The notes beneath the pieces are model-generated. The model was not told where the DNA came from and made no database searches. It saw only the letters and a program-made list of their open reading frames with translations. This document shows positions 47,060 to 58,939 of a stretch of 64,000 nucleotides of DNA, piece by piece (within the stretch, counting starts at the first letter, position 1; each line of letters starts with the position of its first letter). Made by a program: the position numbers and the translations under genes. Origin of the DNA: Hermetia illucens (lineage: Eukaryota > Arthropoda > Insecta > Diptera > Stratiomyidae); assembly GCF_905115235.1 (NCBI RefSeq), contig NC_051850.1, positions 25,855,010-25,919,009 on the forward strand, given 5' to 3'.

Positions 47060-48835
47060 ATACTCAACATAAACCTTTATTATTATTATTCTGTTAAGGG
47101 TAACGTAACATAAACCTTAGCGGGTAGTCCAATCCAATAATGGAACTTAACCTAATCAAATTTCATTATATTGTTGATTCTATGTAGATAAATGAGAATC
47201 TGGAGAAAAATTAACAAAAACGTCCAATCGTTATTGCCGGTAATTCTGAAATAGGGAGAGGCGAGATGATAAAAATGGAATAATGAACGGTGTGAACTGC
47301 TTTGTTTGGGGGGAGGAACGTACTGGTGTGGGAGTGGCGGCGACCTGTGTAGAGGACTACTCTACCTTCTCTGTCGAAAACACGGTTATCACTGGACTTC
47401 TTAAAGTGGAGTATGGAGTATAATGATCTGAAGGCGGTTGGCGTAGCAGTGGTTACATAATGGTGACAGGAAGGAACTGATGGAGATAGAACATTTTTTA
47501 AGAATTATAGGAGGAATTTTATCAAGTCCGGTCGGCTTTTTCTTCTTGCTGTGTTTTTGAACATTACAACCAATTTGGGTTTAATGAAGGTAATAAGTGA
47601 AATTGAACCAGAAAGTCTGTTTGAAAGGAATGGATATTTGAATCGTCCAGTCTGGCTGACTGTTTGGGTGTAAGGCTGTGATAATCGAAGGGAATTGATT
47701 GAAGCATTGACCTCAGTTTCCAAGTTTTCGTCAAACATGTGGAGAGTAGACTGGTGAACCTTCGCGAAATGGTTAGTAACGACGTTTGCTTTTTCGAGAG
47801 GAGGGGGGGAGAGAATTGATTTGTGGAAGGATGTCATTACGACTGGCAGTTTTTCCGATTCGCGAGAATATTTGCCTTAGCTCCCTGTAATTGCAATTTA
47901 ATTGAATTTAGCTCAACGCTTTAGAGGCGATTCCGGAGGTGGTTAGAGGGTGGATGGAACTCATTCTTAAGGAAAGAATACATCGGACAATATCTATTCC
48001 TACATAGCCTCCGCCATTGGGTTTTCTTGTAATGGAAGTCTTTAAGAATATCGTCCGGAGAGAGATAAGTTTACGAAAGTTGAGGGAGCTTGTTGGTACG
48101 AATTCGTCGCATACTATCTGAATTGCCTCAGTATACTGACAATGATATCGTTAGAAACTCTTTGATTCAGAGGGAGTTGGAGCCGGAAGAGCCTGGCTTT
48201 GAGTAATTGCTTTATGAACTGCCAGTTGGTATTCCTGAAGTCCGGAGCTATTAGCCGCGATGGTTGAATGACCCCATCGGGGAGTTAAACTTCGAGGATG
48301 ATGGCGTCACTGATGCCAGGAACTGTTTCATGGAAAGGGACTGTGTTTGCGTTAGGATTTACGCTGATGTTTCTGCTTATCAAGAAGCAGTATGAGTAGC
48401 TATTGCTTACACTGTATGTAGGGAGTGTCGGGCTAAAATAGAAGATATTACGAACACCGAAGTGTGTGGTCAACTAGCGGTGCAGCCTGCGATTCCATTA
48501 TTGGTGTAGGAGTCCAAACAGGATGTGTGCCTGACGTTTAAGTCACCTCATTAAATCAGAGACCACGATTTGGTCTACGCAAAAGGATTTGATAGTGGAT
48601 AGATGGTTCAAATCAAAGATTTGATTGAAAAAATAGAAGAAAACGAAGTATACGAAGCCGGAGTTGGTTTCAATTGAGGTGATGGTAACTTCTAGAGATT
48701 TAAGGGCATTTTCCGGAGACTGGTATTGTGGTGTCTCCGGCATGGTCTGAGCGAATTTGACTAGGAAGAAGTCTGTCGGTGCGGAATAAGTTAAAATTTG
48801 GGAAGGTGGATTTATACCTCACAAAACACTATTGT
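47060..48835 (-). mobile_element. Jockey-like LINE relic, minus strand
   Basis: On the minus strand, an endonuclease end (TPTYSVSNSYSYCFLISRN and PGISDAIILEV, 48410-48290) is followed by a linker. KANVVTNHFAKVHQSTLHMF (47790-47730) resembles the ELIGEHFESVHRP stretch of the intact Jockey-type element at 51-56 kb. The catalytic reverse-transcriptase motifs were not recognised. It is decayed, and both ends are uncertain. Confidence 0.45.
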
Positions 48836-50998
48836 GGATTATGTTCTCTCAGGAACAATTCGAGCTCATGCTCAGAGTTAATGTTCAGCTCAATGACAAT
48901 AACATCCATGATGCCATAAGGTTAATCATCGGGTTGAACATCATCATGGACTGCTGTTAGAAGGTACATACGGATGAAGGAGATAACATTGTTCTGAACA
49001 AATAAAAAGTGTCTCTGGTAAAAAAACCTAAATTTTCGTTATTGTTTGAAGAGACTTCCTAGTATGATTTGCAAATTTCCCAAATTTTATACACTTTAAA
49101 ATTAAAAAAGGTTTTTTAGTTATTTTGTAAAATATAGAAAAATACAATTACTAATTTAAGTAGACCGGAGAATGACTTCGATTCCATACAGTAGCCTTAT
49201 CAGGTTTTTTTCAGGATTTTCAGCTGAGTTGTTTTCCTGTCTCACATTTGAACATTTCTACTTTTCATTCTTCCCTTTTTCTTATTATAATATAATCAAA
49301 ATTATTGCATTTCCCATTTACATAAAAAAAGGCATGTGTTATTAGAAGAATAAAAAAATATCTTGGTTTTTTTTTATTTTACAAAATAGATTGAGTATTT
49401 AACTCCATGGTCTGACTTAATATATGATAAAAACGTACTTGGCTAGTTGAAAATGAGTTCTTTTAATAATTCATGATTTTTTCATCGTACTTAATACATA
49501 ATATGGACAGAATCTTTTCTTAAAATTTCCACAATTTTTTAAAATGTTATAAAATGTAAAATTGGTTATAATTTTTACACTATATTTGCATAAAATTAAC
49601 GGTTCCCAATTCTTCAACAGTTCTTGAATATATTAAATTTTATAATGAAAATCATGTTCATTTATATCAAAGCAGACAGATAAATTTTAAGAGTTTAGCA
49701 AAAGTAGGGTTATAAACTTATAAAAAATAATATACGATCCAAAAAGAATATATTGACATACTCATATATGTATATATTAATGGCACATATAACATTGCAG
49801 CAATGGAAAATATCATTCCAAATAAGATTGAATCATTTCCAAAAAGTTGCAAGTTGCAAAAAATAGGACTACATTCTAAGAAAAAGCTTCAAAATTATAA
49901 TTTTATAGAATTCATTATATGTACCTTCCATTTTATAGAATTCTTGCCTGCAATATACAAATTAAAACAACACTCCTTTTCTTACAATATTTTTTCATTT
50001 ACATATTTCGGGGGATTACTTACCTCCTTCATTGGAGCTTAGTTACCTGCGATATAAAAACTATTAATAAATTGTTATACCAACAATAATTCTCTCAAAA
50101 AAGAAACAGAAGATAAACTAAAAATGATTCATATTAAAATGATAATTGGTGCAAAAAATTGTTATCTTTAGAAACTAATCTTCTATATATGTAACTTTTT
50201 ATACCACTTAACTCCTCATAGATAATTATGGTCTCCATATCAATTAGTGAACTCAAAATGGTCTAAACTTCCTCTTTTGTCAGGCTATTTTCATATCTGA
50301 TCAACTTTTTTTTATATAGTTGAATAATTTATTTGATATACTCAAATTTCTTTTAGACATTCCGAAACAGTAGAGCGCAATATGTATAAATTATCAACTA
50401 GCATTGACGTCATAACAAACTATGTGTGTATGACGAAGCAAGCAAGCCCCCTTAGGTGAAGTTATCTTTTTGGCTAGAATCAGGTTCCTAAACCCCTCAG
50501 AAATAATGATACCTGAAGTTATGTCAATGCAAGACACAAATGATATTCGTGATAGTTTTCCATCCAAGATTTTTTTGATATAGGAAATCGAAAAGGAGAG
50601 ATAAATTTTATTGAAACCAGTAACCAGGTCTAAATTTTCATTTTCTTTGTTTTTAGTTTTTAAAAACCACTTTTATTTTTAAGAAATAGGTAACAATAGT
50701 ATATAGATTGGAAAAATGAACAATAAAAAAAAACAATCTTTTAAAATAACAAAAATAACTTAAATCTAATGGCCACTGTGGGCTCTCAAAATTTTTGAAT
50801 AACGATTTACAGACAGAGAAGAGAAACAGTAAGAAATGAAAATCTAATTTTACAATAAGTTGTCGGGAAATGGTCAAAAACCCGACAGAATTCACTTGGC
50901 CTTAGTGGCAAATAAAGAAATATAAAAGTAATAATAAAAGTAATAAAAAATACTTTTAACTTAAATTATTGTTCTTAAAACTATCATAATTATATATT
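48836..50998. other. AT-rich DNA without recognisable genes
   Basis: Long AT-rich tract on the 3' side of the Jockey-type element. No gene or repeat was recognised. Confidence 0.6.
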
Positions 50999-51172
50999 TT
51001 ATATTACACATTTTTTCTTTTTTTTTACAATAACATCCATACAAAAAAAGCAAAGAATAATAACGTATGTATTTATAAGTTACAACTGGAGACAAAATCA
51101 GCACCCGTTCAATGTGTACATATTTACAAAGCCCCACCAAGAAACAAATGGCAGAACTGAGCACGGCCACCG

Positions 51173-54100
51173 CTAACCGGCATCCCGCAGCCACCAGTAC
51201 CAAGATTTCTCTTTTTCATCCCGCTTAATGTCAATTGCTCTCGCTCTGGAGTATCTCCAGTCGAATCCCGGAGCCCCCACTGTCAAATTCGGGGGGTATT
51301 CTATCCTTTTGTCCGTGGCCCGTCTATGTATATGATGCATAACCGGATCACCGGCAGAATCAAGAATTAGACCATTCCTGTCAAGATACACGAACGCTTC
51401 GGGAGGAATGAAGCCTGTCGTGAGAGTTTTCTCGAAATACCCATCATTTGGGTAGAACGGCTGCGAAACCCAAGGGTTCTCACCATGCGAAGCAGATCGC
51501 ACTATATGATTCCGAATCAATCTGACGATAACTGTGTCGATTCTTGGCACAGCAGCAGCTGCATACATCACTTCATTAGTTACATAGTGCTCATAGTTTG
51601 ACGAAGCAGTCCTATTAAGCCCCGTGCAAGCACGCAGACATTTCCTTTCAAAGATCCTTATTTTCTCCATTTGGCTAGCACTCAAATTAAACCAGATAGC
51701 ACACCCGTAGGTGAGCACCGGTCTAACCAAAGTAAGATAGCAAATAATCTTAACCTTCCGGCTAAGATGTGGAGCATAAAAGAGTCTTCGGAGAGACATG
51801 AATGCCTTGCGAGCGCTCTCTAGCGCGACTTTAACGTGCTCGTTAAATTGGAGACGCTCGTCAAAACGCACACCCAGGTATCTAACGCACTTCTTATGAG
51901 GAATGCGCTCAGAACTATCCTCGTTCGCGACAATGTGGAAATCTCTCCAATTCCTTTTCAAGTTCCTATTGGCATACGCCAAGGAATTTCGAAACAGAAT
52001 CGTTTCACACTTTTGCGCATTGATTTTCATCCGCCAACTGTTCGTGAAGAACTTAATATCATTGAACATCTTCTGAAGTTCAACTTGCACCTCAGTTACC
52101 TTTTTGTGCGCCGTGTAGGCTATCAGATCGTCAGCAAAGGCAACCAACGACCTTTTAGGAGATTTATTAAAATCGAAAGAATTGAGCAATTCGCCGGAAA
52201 ATACCGCAAAAAGTGTAGGCGCAGTCACTGTCCCTTGCTGTAATCCATTCAGAACATGAAATTCTCTGTTAGTAGTGAGATTTCCGTCCGTAATGACAAA
52301 GCACTTGCCATACAGCATACTACACATCATCGCTACGAGGTGACTGGAAAACTCATTCTTCAGGAGCCTGAAAATCAGTCCATCCAACCAGACGGTATCA
52401 AAGGCTTTCTCCATGTCTATAAGGCAAGCGCCTACGCACTCACCATTGTTAATTCGCCAGCAAATATCAGACGTTACCTTCGTTATTGCATGTATTGTCG
52501 AATGTCCAGATCGAAATCCGAATTGCCCGTTCGGCAATAATTCCTTCTTCTTTATATGCCCGTTCAAGGCTTTCAATACCAAAACCTCAAACACCTTGCT
52601 GATGTTAGGCAGCAAACTGATTGGGCGGTAGCTTTGAGGGCTGGATGAATCCTTCCCTCTCTTTAAAATCGGGAATACTCGGGCTTTCTTCCATTGTCCT
52701 GGAAAGAAGGAATTGTTCAATAAATTATTGAACAAAATGCAATAATTACGAATGGCAATGTCAGGTAAATGCCTGAGGACCACGTTGGGAATGCCATCCA
52801 TACCGGATGATCTCTTATTGTTTACTCTTCTGAATATGGAAGTTAACTCAACACATGAGACAAAGTAATCAAGCAGACTATCACTCGGTATGAGATCAGC
52901 CTGCAACGCAGAGCTAAATTGGAGAACTGTGGTGCCGTTCAGGCTATATTTGAAATTGTGGACATCTCGTTCTACAATTTCCGAAAGTCGCGTTGGCTCT
53001 AAGTCCGTTCTGGGCCGATGCACCGATTCAAAGTGCTCCCCTATAAGTTCAAGTTTCAGAGCATCATCCATCACAATGTAATTGCCTTGCGCATCAGCAG
53101 TTACACTATTCGTGTCTATACCAGAGTTAATAAGGTGTTGTATCTCGCTGCCACCGACTTTAATTCTCGGCACAGTTATTCGTGACTTCTTCCGGAATAA
53201 CGTATTTATCTTAGTAAACATGGAATCTGGATCGCTTGGTGAAATACCCTTTAACTTCTCCCGCCACTGGGAGTTCACTTCATTTACGTAATGTTGACGG
53301 ATAAGATCCCGCGCGATCTTTAGAAGTGATTTGAACTCAACCAATATGGGATGATGATAGTCCCCATATCTCCGATAGATTTTGTTGACGCGAGTGAGCA
53401 GAAGGCTTTTCACTTTTTTCAACCGTTTTATGGCTGCAGTTTCATATCCTTCCATATTATTGCGAGGTTTCATTTTAGGGACGACTTGTTCAATTGTTTC
53501 CAGCATCAAGTTCTCCAGCTTGAGAAGATACTGAAGTATTTCCTCGTTGCTCAAGTTCCTGTCACCTGGTGCAATTGTACTATCGTTTTCCCCATCAAGA
53601 GGTGGGCATTCCTCTCGATATCCCCGAATAAACCTCTCTTGGAATTTCTTCCAATTTGTTTGTTTAAAGTTCAGCCTGTGGACGCCACTGTCCATCGGCA
53701 GAAGGCGAACTCTTCGTCCATCAAACAGAACTTCAATAAGAATAGCGTTATGGTCGCTATCGTAAGGAAGAGTCTGTAGTTTCCGTTGAGGATTCCTAAA
53801 ATTAAAATTCAAGCGCGCGTCAGCAATGCACAAATCCAGATAGGAATTTGCCCTGGGCCAGGTTGGACTCTCTGACCCATATAATTCGCATTTATACTCT
53901 ATCTGGTATTGCTCTATCCAAGATTTGAGGAATACCCCTCTGGGATTGTTTGTGGCGTTTAGGCACGAGGTATGCTTAGCATTCAAGTCGCCAGCTATAA
54001 TATAGTAATTATGCAGCCTATTCAGTTCGAGTATCGTAAACAGAGAATGGAATTCCTCCCTGAACTTGGCTCGGTTGTTTCCCACTGCATAGACTGACAG

Positions 54101-54466
54101 AATGTATAAATTCCCTCCTCTAGGCAGTGAAAAAAGAATACATGAGACTTCGATACACTCAAAGGTTTCAAATTCAGGCCTATTAATATGCCTGAAACGA
54201 TAATGGCGACCCACAAGTATTCCGGTACCACCTCCCCCATCACAATTTCGTCTATCGTTCCTCACGAATTCAAAATCCTTGAATGTTATCGAATGCCTCG
54301 GATTGAGGTGGGTTTCTGAAATCAAGACTATGTCAGGCTGTTGTCTGGCAGCGAAATCAAGGAGCTCCGCTCTTCGATGGATTCCTACGATGGAATTCAC
54401 ATTAATCGCGATGATCCGGAGACCATCCAGTGGTACCGCTGTGACTGCAGACCTAGCAGCGGACAT
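51173..54466 (-). CDS. Jockey-type LINE ORF2: endonuclease and reverse transcriptase
   Basis: 1097 residues, uninterrupted. The apurinic-type endonuclease occupies about residues 15-248: INVNSI (21-26), SETHL with the catalytic Glu51, GGGGTGILVG (77-86), AGDLNAKH (158-165) and DSDHNAIL (236-243). A linker of about 300 residues follows. The reverse transcriptase spans about 545-830: GMDGIPNVVLRHL (555-567), SYRPISLLPNISKVFE (612-627), FGFRSGHST (649-657), CLIDMEKAFDTVW (681-693, motif A), NGLQQGTVTAPTLF (740-753, motif B) and AFADDLIAY (776-784, motif C). The C-terminal part contains RPVLTYGCAIWF. All expected catalytic residues are present. The protein nicks target DNA and copies the element RNA into it. 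The ATG overlaps the end of ORF1 by 14 bases in another frame, which is usual for Jockey elements and suggests coupled translation. Confidence 0.92.
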   Translation of the reverse strand: MSAARSAVTAVPLDGLRIIAINVNSIVGIHRRAELLDFAARQQPDIVLISETHLNPRHSITFKDFEFVRNDRRNCDGGGGTGILVGRHYRFRHINRPEFETFECIEVSCILFSLPRGGNLYILSVYAVGNNRAKFREEFHSLFTILELNRLHNYYIIAGDLNAKHTSCLNATNNPRGVFLKSWIEQYQIEYKCELYGSESPTWPRANSYLDLCIADARLNFNFRNPQRKLQTLPYDSDHNAILIEVLFDGRRVRLLPMDSGVHRLNFKQTNWKKFQERFIRGYREECPPLDGENDSTIAPGDRNLSNEEILQYLLKLENLMLETIEQVVPKMKPRNNMEGYETAAIKRLKKVKSLLLTRVNKIYRRYGDYHHPILVEFKSLLKIARDLIRQHYVNEVNSQWREKLKGISPSDPDSMFTKINTLFRKKSRITVPRIKVGGSEIQHLINSGIDTNSVTADAQGNYIVMDDALKLELIGEHFESVHRPRTDLEPTRLSEIVERDVHNFKYSLNGTTVLQFSSALQADLIPSDSLLDYFVSCVELTSIFRRVNNKRSSGMDGIPNVVLRHLPDIAIRNYCILFNNLLNNSFFPGQWKKARVFPILKRGKDSSSPQSYRPISLLPNISKVFEVLVLKALNGHIKKKELLPNGQFGFRSGHSTIHAITKVTSDICWRINNGECVGACLIDMEKAFDTVWLDGLIFRLLKNEFSSHLVAMMCSMLYGKCFVITDGNLTTNREFHVLNGLQQGTVTAPTLFAVFSGELLNSFDFNKSPKRSLVAFADDLIAYTAHKKVTEVQVELQKMFNDIKFFTNSWRMKINAQKCETILFRNSLAYANRNLKRNWRDFHIVANEDSSERIPHKKCVRYLGVRFDERLQFNEHVKVALESARKAFMSLRRLFYAPHLSRKVKIICYLTLVRPVLTYGCAIWFNLSASQMEKIRIFERKCLRACTGLNRTASSNYEHYVTNEVMYAAAAVPRIDTVIVRLIRNHIVRSASHGENPWVSQPFYPNDGYFEKTLTTGFIPPEAFVYLDRNGLILDSAGDPVMHHIHRRATDKRIEYPPNLTVGAPGFDWRYSRARAIDIKRDEKEKSWYWWLRDAG

Positions 54467-56090
54467 GCTGTTTGTGTAAATATTCTGTTATGCTATTTAT
54501 TTTTGTATTGTGTACGTGTAGCGTATGCTGCATGTTTTCACACATGGTTAGTATTTTATTGAGGATAGTGTTCATCCCGCCACTTGCATCTTGTTGGGGC
54601 TTCTTAGCTCCCCCTTGTCGAACTACTTCTGCAAATGGGATCCCCGAGACGATTGGTGCCGAAGGGACGGTACCATCCAACGCCGCTGACACCTTCGTCC
54701 TTTGGGCCGATCTCGGTGCTTGCTGCCTTGTGACCTTAACATTGCGGTATGCAGGACATTCACGGTACGAAGCCGGATGCCCTCCGCTTCCGCAGTTAAC
54801 ACAGAAATTTTTTTCCTTGCCATCTGCTTCAGTCAGCGAACATTCAGCTGCGGTATGGTCTTTCCCGCACTTTACACATCGTAAGGTCATTTGACAGTTC
54901 ACTGCCGAGTGACCATAACGCTGGCATCTTCGACACTGGACTATTTCGCCCCTTAGCAGGCGCTCAAAACGAATGGCCTGGTAATTAAGCGACCTGATGC
55001 CGATCAGATCGCTTCCCCGGCTCTCCGGGCTTATCTGCACGAGGAAGTGCGGCAGGATTTGTTTTTACAAAACGGACCTCCTCGTACTAAACCGTGACAC
55101 TGAGAGGAACTTAACCTCAGTTCCCGTCTCCCGGAGCATTTTGAGCACCTCATCGGGCTCTTCCTCGGCATCCAAGCCTTTCAGAAGGAAGGTTTGCACC
55201 TTCTCTTCCTTTGGAGTGTAGGTGAAGTGAGGAGCCTTCACTCGCTCAAGGACCTCCCGTGCTTTTTTGTAATCTGCAATTTTATTGCATTTGACTTGGG
55301 CTCTCTCGGCCCCCGTCTTTTTAATAACAAAATTTGAGAGACCCGCGCTCCTATTAAGTAGAGTGGCTAAATCTCTACCACCTAATTTATAAACATTAAT
55401 GGGGGGCACCCTTTCCCCCTTTTCTTTATTTCGGGTGCTAATTGTATCCCCAGTTGGACCATTTTTTAAATTTTCACTCGTACTTGCATTATTTTTTAAA
55501 TTTTCACTCGTACTTGCATTATTTTTAACATTATTTAACATTTTTTCTTGAGTTTTGTTTTTTTTCTTTAATTTTTTGGAAACATAGACCAAAAACTCAC
55601 CCAATTTTCCATCTTCACTATTGCAACTTGCCTGGTTAGCATCCTCTTCTGGGACATTTCCATCGCCACCGTTGTCGCCGACTCTCGTATCGTCTGCTTT
55701 ACTGCTCTCTATGTCCTCCATACGGACAGATTCGCTGTCGAGAACTTGTTCGCCCTCAAGGCAGCCCGGTTCCTCCATGATTGCAAAAGTAGTCGAAGAT
55801 AGCTTAACCTTTTTTCTGGCTACCTTTGGAGACGGCGGGCCCGCCTCCCCAGCCATTAGCTGCTCTGTAAGCTTTTCATTTTTTTTTATCAATGTTGTCA
55901 TTTGCTTCTTGAAATCTTCGAGTGTCTTCGCCAGCTCGCCATTTCTTCTTTCAAGATTGGCTATCCTCACTTTGGCTATTTTCAAGTCTGGATCCTCCTC
56001 GTTGCGGACTCCACGACCGATCCAAGTGCCCCTAGGCCTTATAGTGGGGGGCCGGTCTGGTCCGCCACCCGCCGGCGGCTCGCCGCTCAT
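54453..56090 (-). pseudogene. Jockey-type LINE ORF1: nucleic-acid-binding protein with one internal stop
   Basis: The first ATG with a good open frame is at 56090 (MSGEPPAGGG); frame upstream of it has no ATG. The 545 codons contain a charged helix likely to form a coiled coil (about 37-80), acidic and Lys/Asn-rich spacers, and a ten-residue unit NNASTSENLK present twice (30 identical bases each, near 55465-55525). A central RNA-binding-like region follows. Three zinc knuckles come last: CRRCQRYGHSAVNC, CVKCGKDHTAAEC and CVNCGSGGHPASYREC (from about residue 386). A TAA at 55067-55065 (codon 342) interrupts the frame just before the zinc-knuckle half, which then continues in the same frame. 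Either the copy is newly dead, or the stop is a base-call error or is read through; the sequence alone cannot tell. Confidence 0.85.
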
Positions 56091-56200
56091 TCCCGCCAAG
56101 CCAAAAAAAACGAATTTTTTCTCAAAACTTTTTAAGGAAAAGTAACTTAGATAATAACTCAAAAGTAAATTAGTTTCAATTAAGTTTTAAATTATATATT

Positions 56201-57755
56201 ATTAATTAAGTAATATAAATATCTTTTTATATTCTTGATAAAAGTTAATTTAATTTCAATTTTTCTTCATTTTCTTTATATACTATATATATTTGCGCCT
56301 AAAGATAAAGTTTTATTAATTTTAAATTTGCTCTGTTTTTTCACACTTGTAATAAATTAATCAAAATTTAAAATTTTATTGCAACTATTCCTTAATAATA
56401 AACATAAAATAAACTATTTCAAGGAAGCGTATAATCCTTCATCCCATCCCTTTAAAAAAAATCCATTCTTAATCAACCTTCACGTCATTATAACTCAATC
56501 TAACGTAATGTGAACCAATTTTAACTGTTAATAGTCAACCCGCCTCCTCATAAAAAGTATCTGAGCTACTTGAAATATCTTGTTGCAAAGTGTTGAATGG
56601 TGGCAAAATCCTAAGAGAATCAAAACATGTTTTTGGCAAATATTGCCAAGAGGAAACTAAACTTCTCGCCGCGTCATTTATACCACTTCATGATTAATCT
56701 GGTTCAAAAGCTTGCTTGGCTAGTAAATCTCCTTTACTAAGAGCTAAATCTTAAATTGTTGTCATGGCTTAAGATACTCGTTCTCCAACTGGAAACGTAA
56801 CGCACAAGTATAATTACCCATAGTAACTTTCATTCAAAATCGCCATTGTAGCCGAAACTAACTTGTTCATAAAGGCGTAGGCATTACAATAGGATTCTAT
56901 TATTATTCAATTGAATTAAATTGACCTTGCCGGTAGTTTGACGGAACCAGATACATCGGATAATACGCAAGCTTCAAGAGCTCTCATAGGCTGCAGTTAC
57001 AATATAGAGCAAAGCCGGTTGTTTCCAGTTCAGGATGACAAACGGAAATCCCAATTAATGAGGTCACTAAGCAAATGTCCATGCCAGTATAATTATGTCA
57101 CCGGTAAAGAATAGAAGAAGCAGTTCGTAAATACTATATAATTTAATAAAAATGGGATAAAAATTTAATGATTCTTTTCATTTTGTTCTAATTCAAAATA
57201 GATTCCTATGTAAAGGACAGAGAAGAAAAAAGTGAAGCTTCTATTCCGGAATAAAATCGTATCCTTCCAAACTATCCCGTAAAATGAAGGCAGTAAACTA
57301 TGATATTCCTATAGGACATTTGAGTGCCAAAATAAAATCGCATCATCTACAACCGCCTAACAACTGAAATCAAGCCAAAGCTTACCTTAATCAAGAACAT
57401 CAAATATCCCAATTCTGCATAGAAATCCATCAATTCGATATCCCTCCCAGCTGGAGGCCATCCAGACCTAAGCTTTCACGAACGTTAGTCAGTTTAAATA
57501 GATATAGTATATCTTTACCTCATTCCAAGATAATTAAAACCCGTTCTGAAGACACCTGCCGGCCAATCCGTTGCCTAATTGTTCAACTCAATTGAATTCA
57601 TTTCCAACTCATTGATATATCTTTCTAAGAATTTGTATAAAACAAAACCTTGTTAAAATCGCTTTAATATCTCCAAGTCTATCCGTCTGTCTAACTGTCG
57701 TTTCTTAGAAACGGCTGCGTTTACATACATGCAAAAGGGGATGCAGTTTTTTCAC
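56201..57755. other. AT-rich DNA without recognisable genes
   Basis: AT-rich sequence on the 5' side of the Jockey-type element. No motif was recognised. Confidence 0.6.
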
Positions 57756-57759
57756 CGAA

Positions 57760-58011
57760 TACAGTCGAGAATACTTTCCAAAGCTGGTCTTCCCTGCGCA
57801 CCCCGTACGGGATGATGACGTCGGCATGGAGAGCGCCGAGGACTGTCCACTTTTGTCTATAAAAGAGCTGGAGAGGACTGCCTCTCTATGAAAACCAAGA
57901 AGGCGCCAGGATGGTATTTCAGCAGAAGTATACAAACTGGTATTCCAACATCGGCCAAACCTACTGCTTGGCACATTCAACACTTGCAGAGGGCATTTTT
58001 CCTTTTTGTTG
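57760..58011 (+). mobile_element. R1-type LINE fragment, start of reverse transcriptase
   Basis: DCPLLSIKELERTASL (57840-57888) is followed by GISAEVYKLVFQHRPNLLLGTFNTC-like sequence, the block preceding the catalytic core in R1 elements. It stops where a beta LINE begins. Confidence 0.55.
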
Positions 58012-58530
58012 ATCTCGAGCAACTTGTCCAAAAATGGAATGATCGCCCCATACAACACGGTATCAAACTGAACCTAAACAAAACTGAATTTTTGACAACC
58101 GATTCCCATGAAACAGGCACAATCACTGTCAGCGGCAGTGATCTGCCCAGAACTGAGTGATTTAGATGCTTCGGGTTAACGCCATCAGCCAATGGGGAAC
58201 TGCGTTATGAAATTGTTTCACGCATTAACGCAACCTGGATGAAGTTCGTGCCACAACTGGTGTTCTTTGTGATCGACGTACCAACGAACACCTTAAATCT
58301 AAAATTTACCACAATGTCGTCCGTCCTGTCACTCTCTTTGGTTCTGAGTGTTGGCCAACTATAAAAGACAATGAACGACGTCTTGCTGTAATGGAGACGA
58401 AGATGTTACATTGGACTAGTGGCGTCACACGTTTTAATCACATCCGAAATGAGAATATCCACGATCGTTACGGGGTTGCGCCGATCATGGAAAAGTTGCG
58501 ACAAAAGCGTCTTCGATGCCCTGCCCTACG
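58012..58530 (+). mobile_element. RTE-like LINE, family beta, copy D2 (internal piece)
   Basis: LEQLVQKWNDRPIQHGIKLN and KTEFLTTDSHETGTITVSG run parallel to copy D1 from just after motif C. A worn C-terminal part follows, up to cgacaaaagcgtcttcga. Both the motif A-C core and the 3' tail are missing, so this is a middle slice. Confidence 0.65.
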
Positions 58531-58535
58531 TCCAA

Positions 58536-58938
58536 TATCATTCGGTGATAATATAGTCAAAACTAGCGGTAAAATACCTTGGAATGAGTCTCGACTCAAA
58601 GAGAAGCTTCTTTGAGCAAATCAAAGCAGCAGCAAACAAGGCTGCAGCTGGAGTTTCGGCGTTAAGCAGTCTAATTGCAAATATTGGGGTCCTACGTCTA
58701 GCAGGCAACGCCTCCTGATGAGTTCAACGCAGTCTGTCCTGCTCTACGGTGCAGAGGTATAGGGTGACGCTCCTGCCAAGGAGGTATATCGTAAGCGTCT
58801 CGTGCAAATACAGAAACGGGTAGCCTTGCGTGTGGTGTGTACGTACCGCACTGTCTCTGAACCGGCCGTGATGGTGATCGTGCCAGTGATCCCCGTTGCC
58901 CTTCTTGCTAAGGAGCGTCAAGGCATATAAAAGCGCAC
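58536..58938 (+). mobile_element. R1-type LINE fragment, after the reverse transcriptase
   Basis: QIKAAANKAAAGVSALSSLIANIG (58620-58690) and VLLYGAEV are followed by RVALRVVCTYRTVSEPAVMVI (58815-58877). These are the classic R1 blocks that follow motif C. It lies 525 bases after the other R1 piece on the same strand, with the catalytic core absent between them. Confidence 0.65.
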
Positions 58939-58939
58939 T

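Larger units (their letters stand above)
50999..56189 (-). mobile_element. Nearly intact Jockey-type LINE
   Basis: A two-ORF element in the Jockey layout: ORF1 with three zinc knuckles (56090-54453), ORF2 with endonuclease and reverse transcriptase and no RNase H (54466-51173), then a short 3' untranslated part. An A-rich stretch lies at 51030-51010, read on the minus strand. The 11-base string aattatatatt occurs at 50988-50998 and at 56190-56200 and may be a target-site duplication, which would set the ends given here; in such AT-rich surroundings it could also be chance. It is the only element in the window with a full-length open pol frame, so it is probably the most recent insertion. Its one visible lesion is a stop in ORF1. 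Confidence 0.8.

Noticed and set aside
53351-53779. Open frame of 142 codons on the plus strand
   Set aside because: Antisense to the linker of the intact ORF2.
55621-56145. Open frame of 174 codons on the plus strand
   Set aside because: Antisense to the coiled-coil half of Jockey ORF1; composition mirrors the sense codons.
57760-58938. Simple nested insertion of a beta LINE into an R1 copy
   Set aside because: The beta slice lacks a 3' tail and the R1 core is missing, so one clean insertion does not fit; kept as a mosaic instead.
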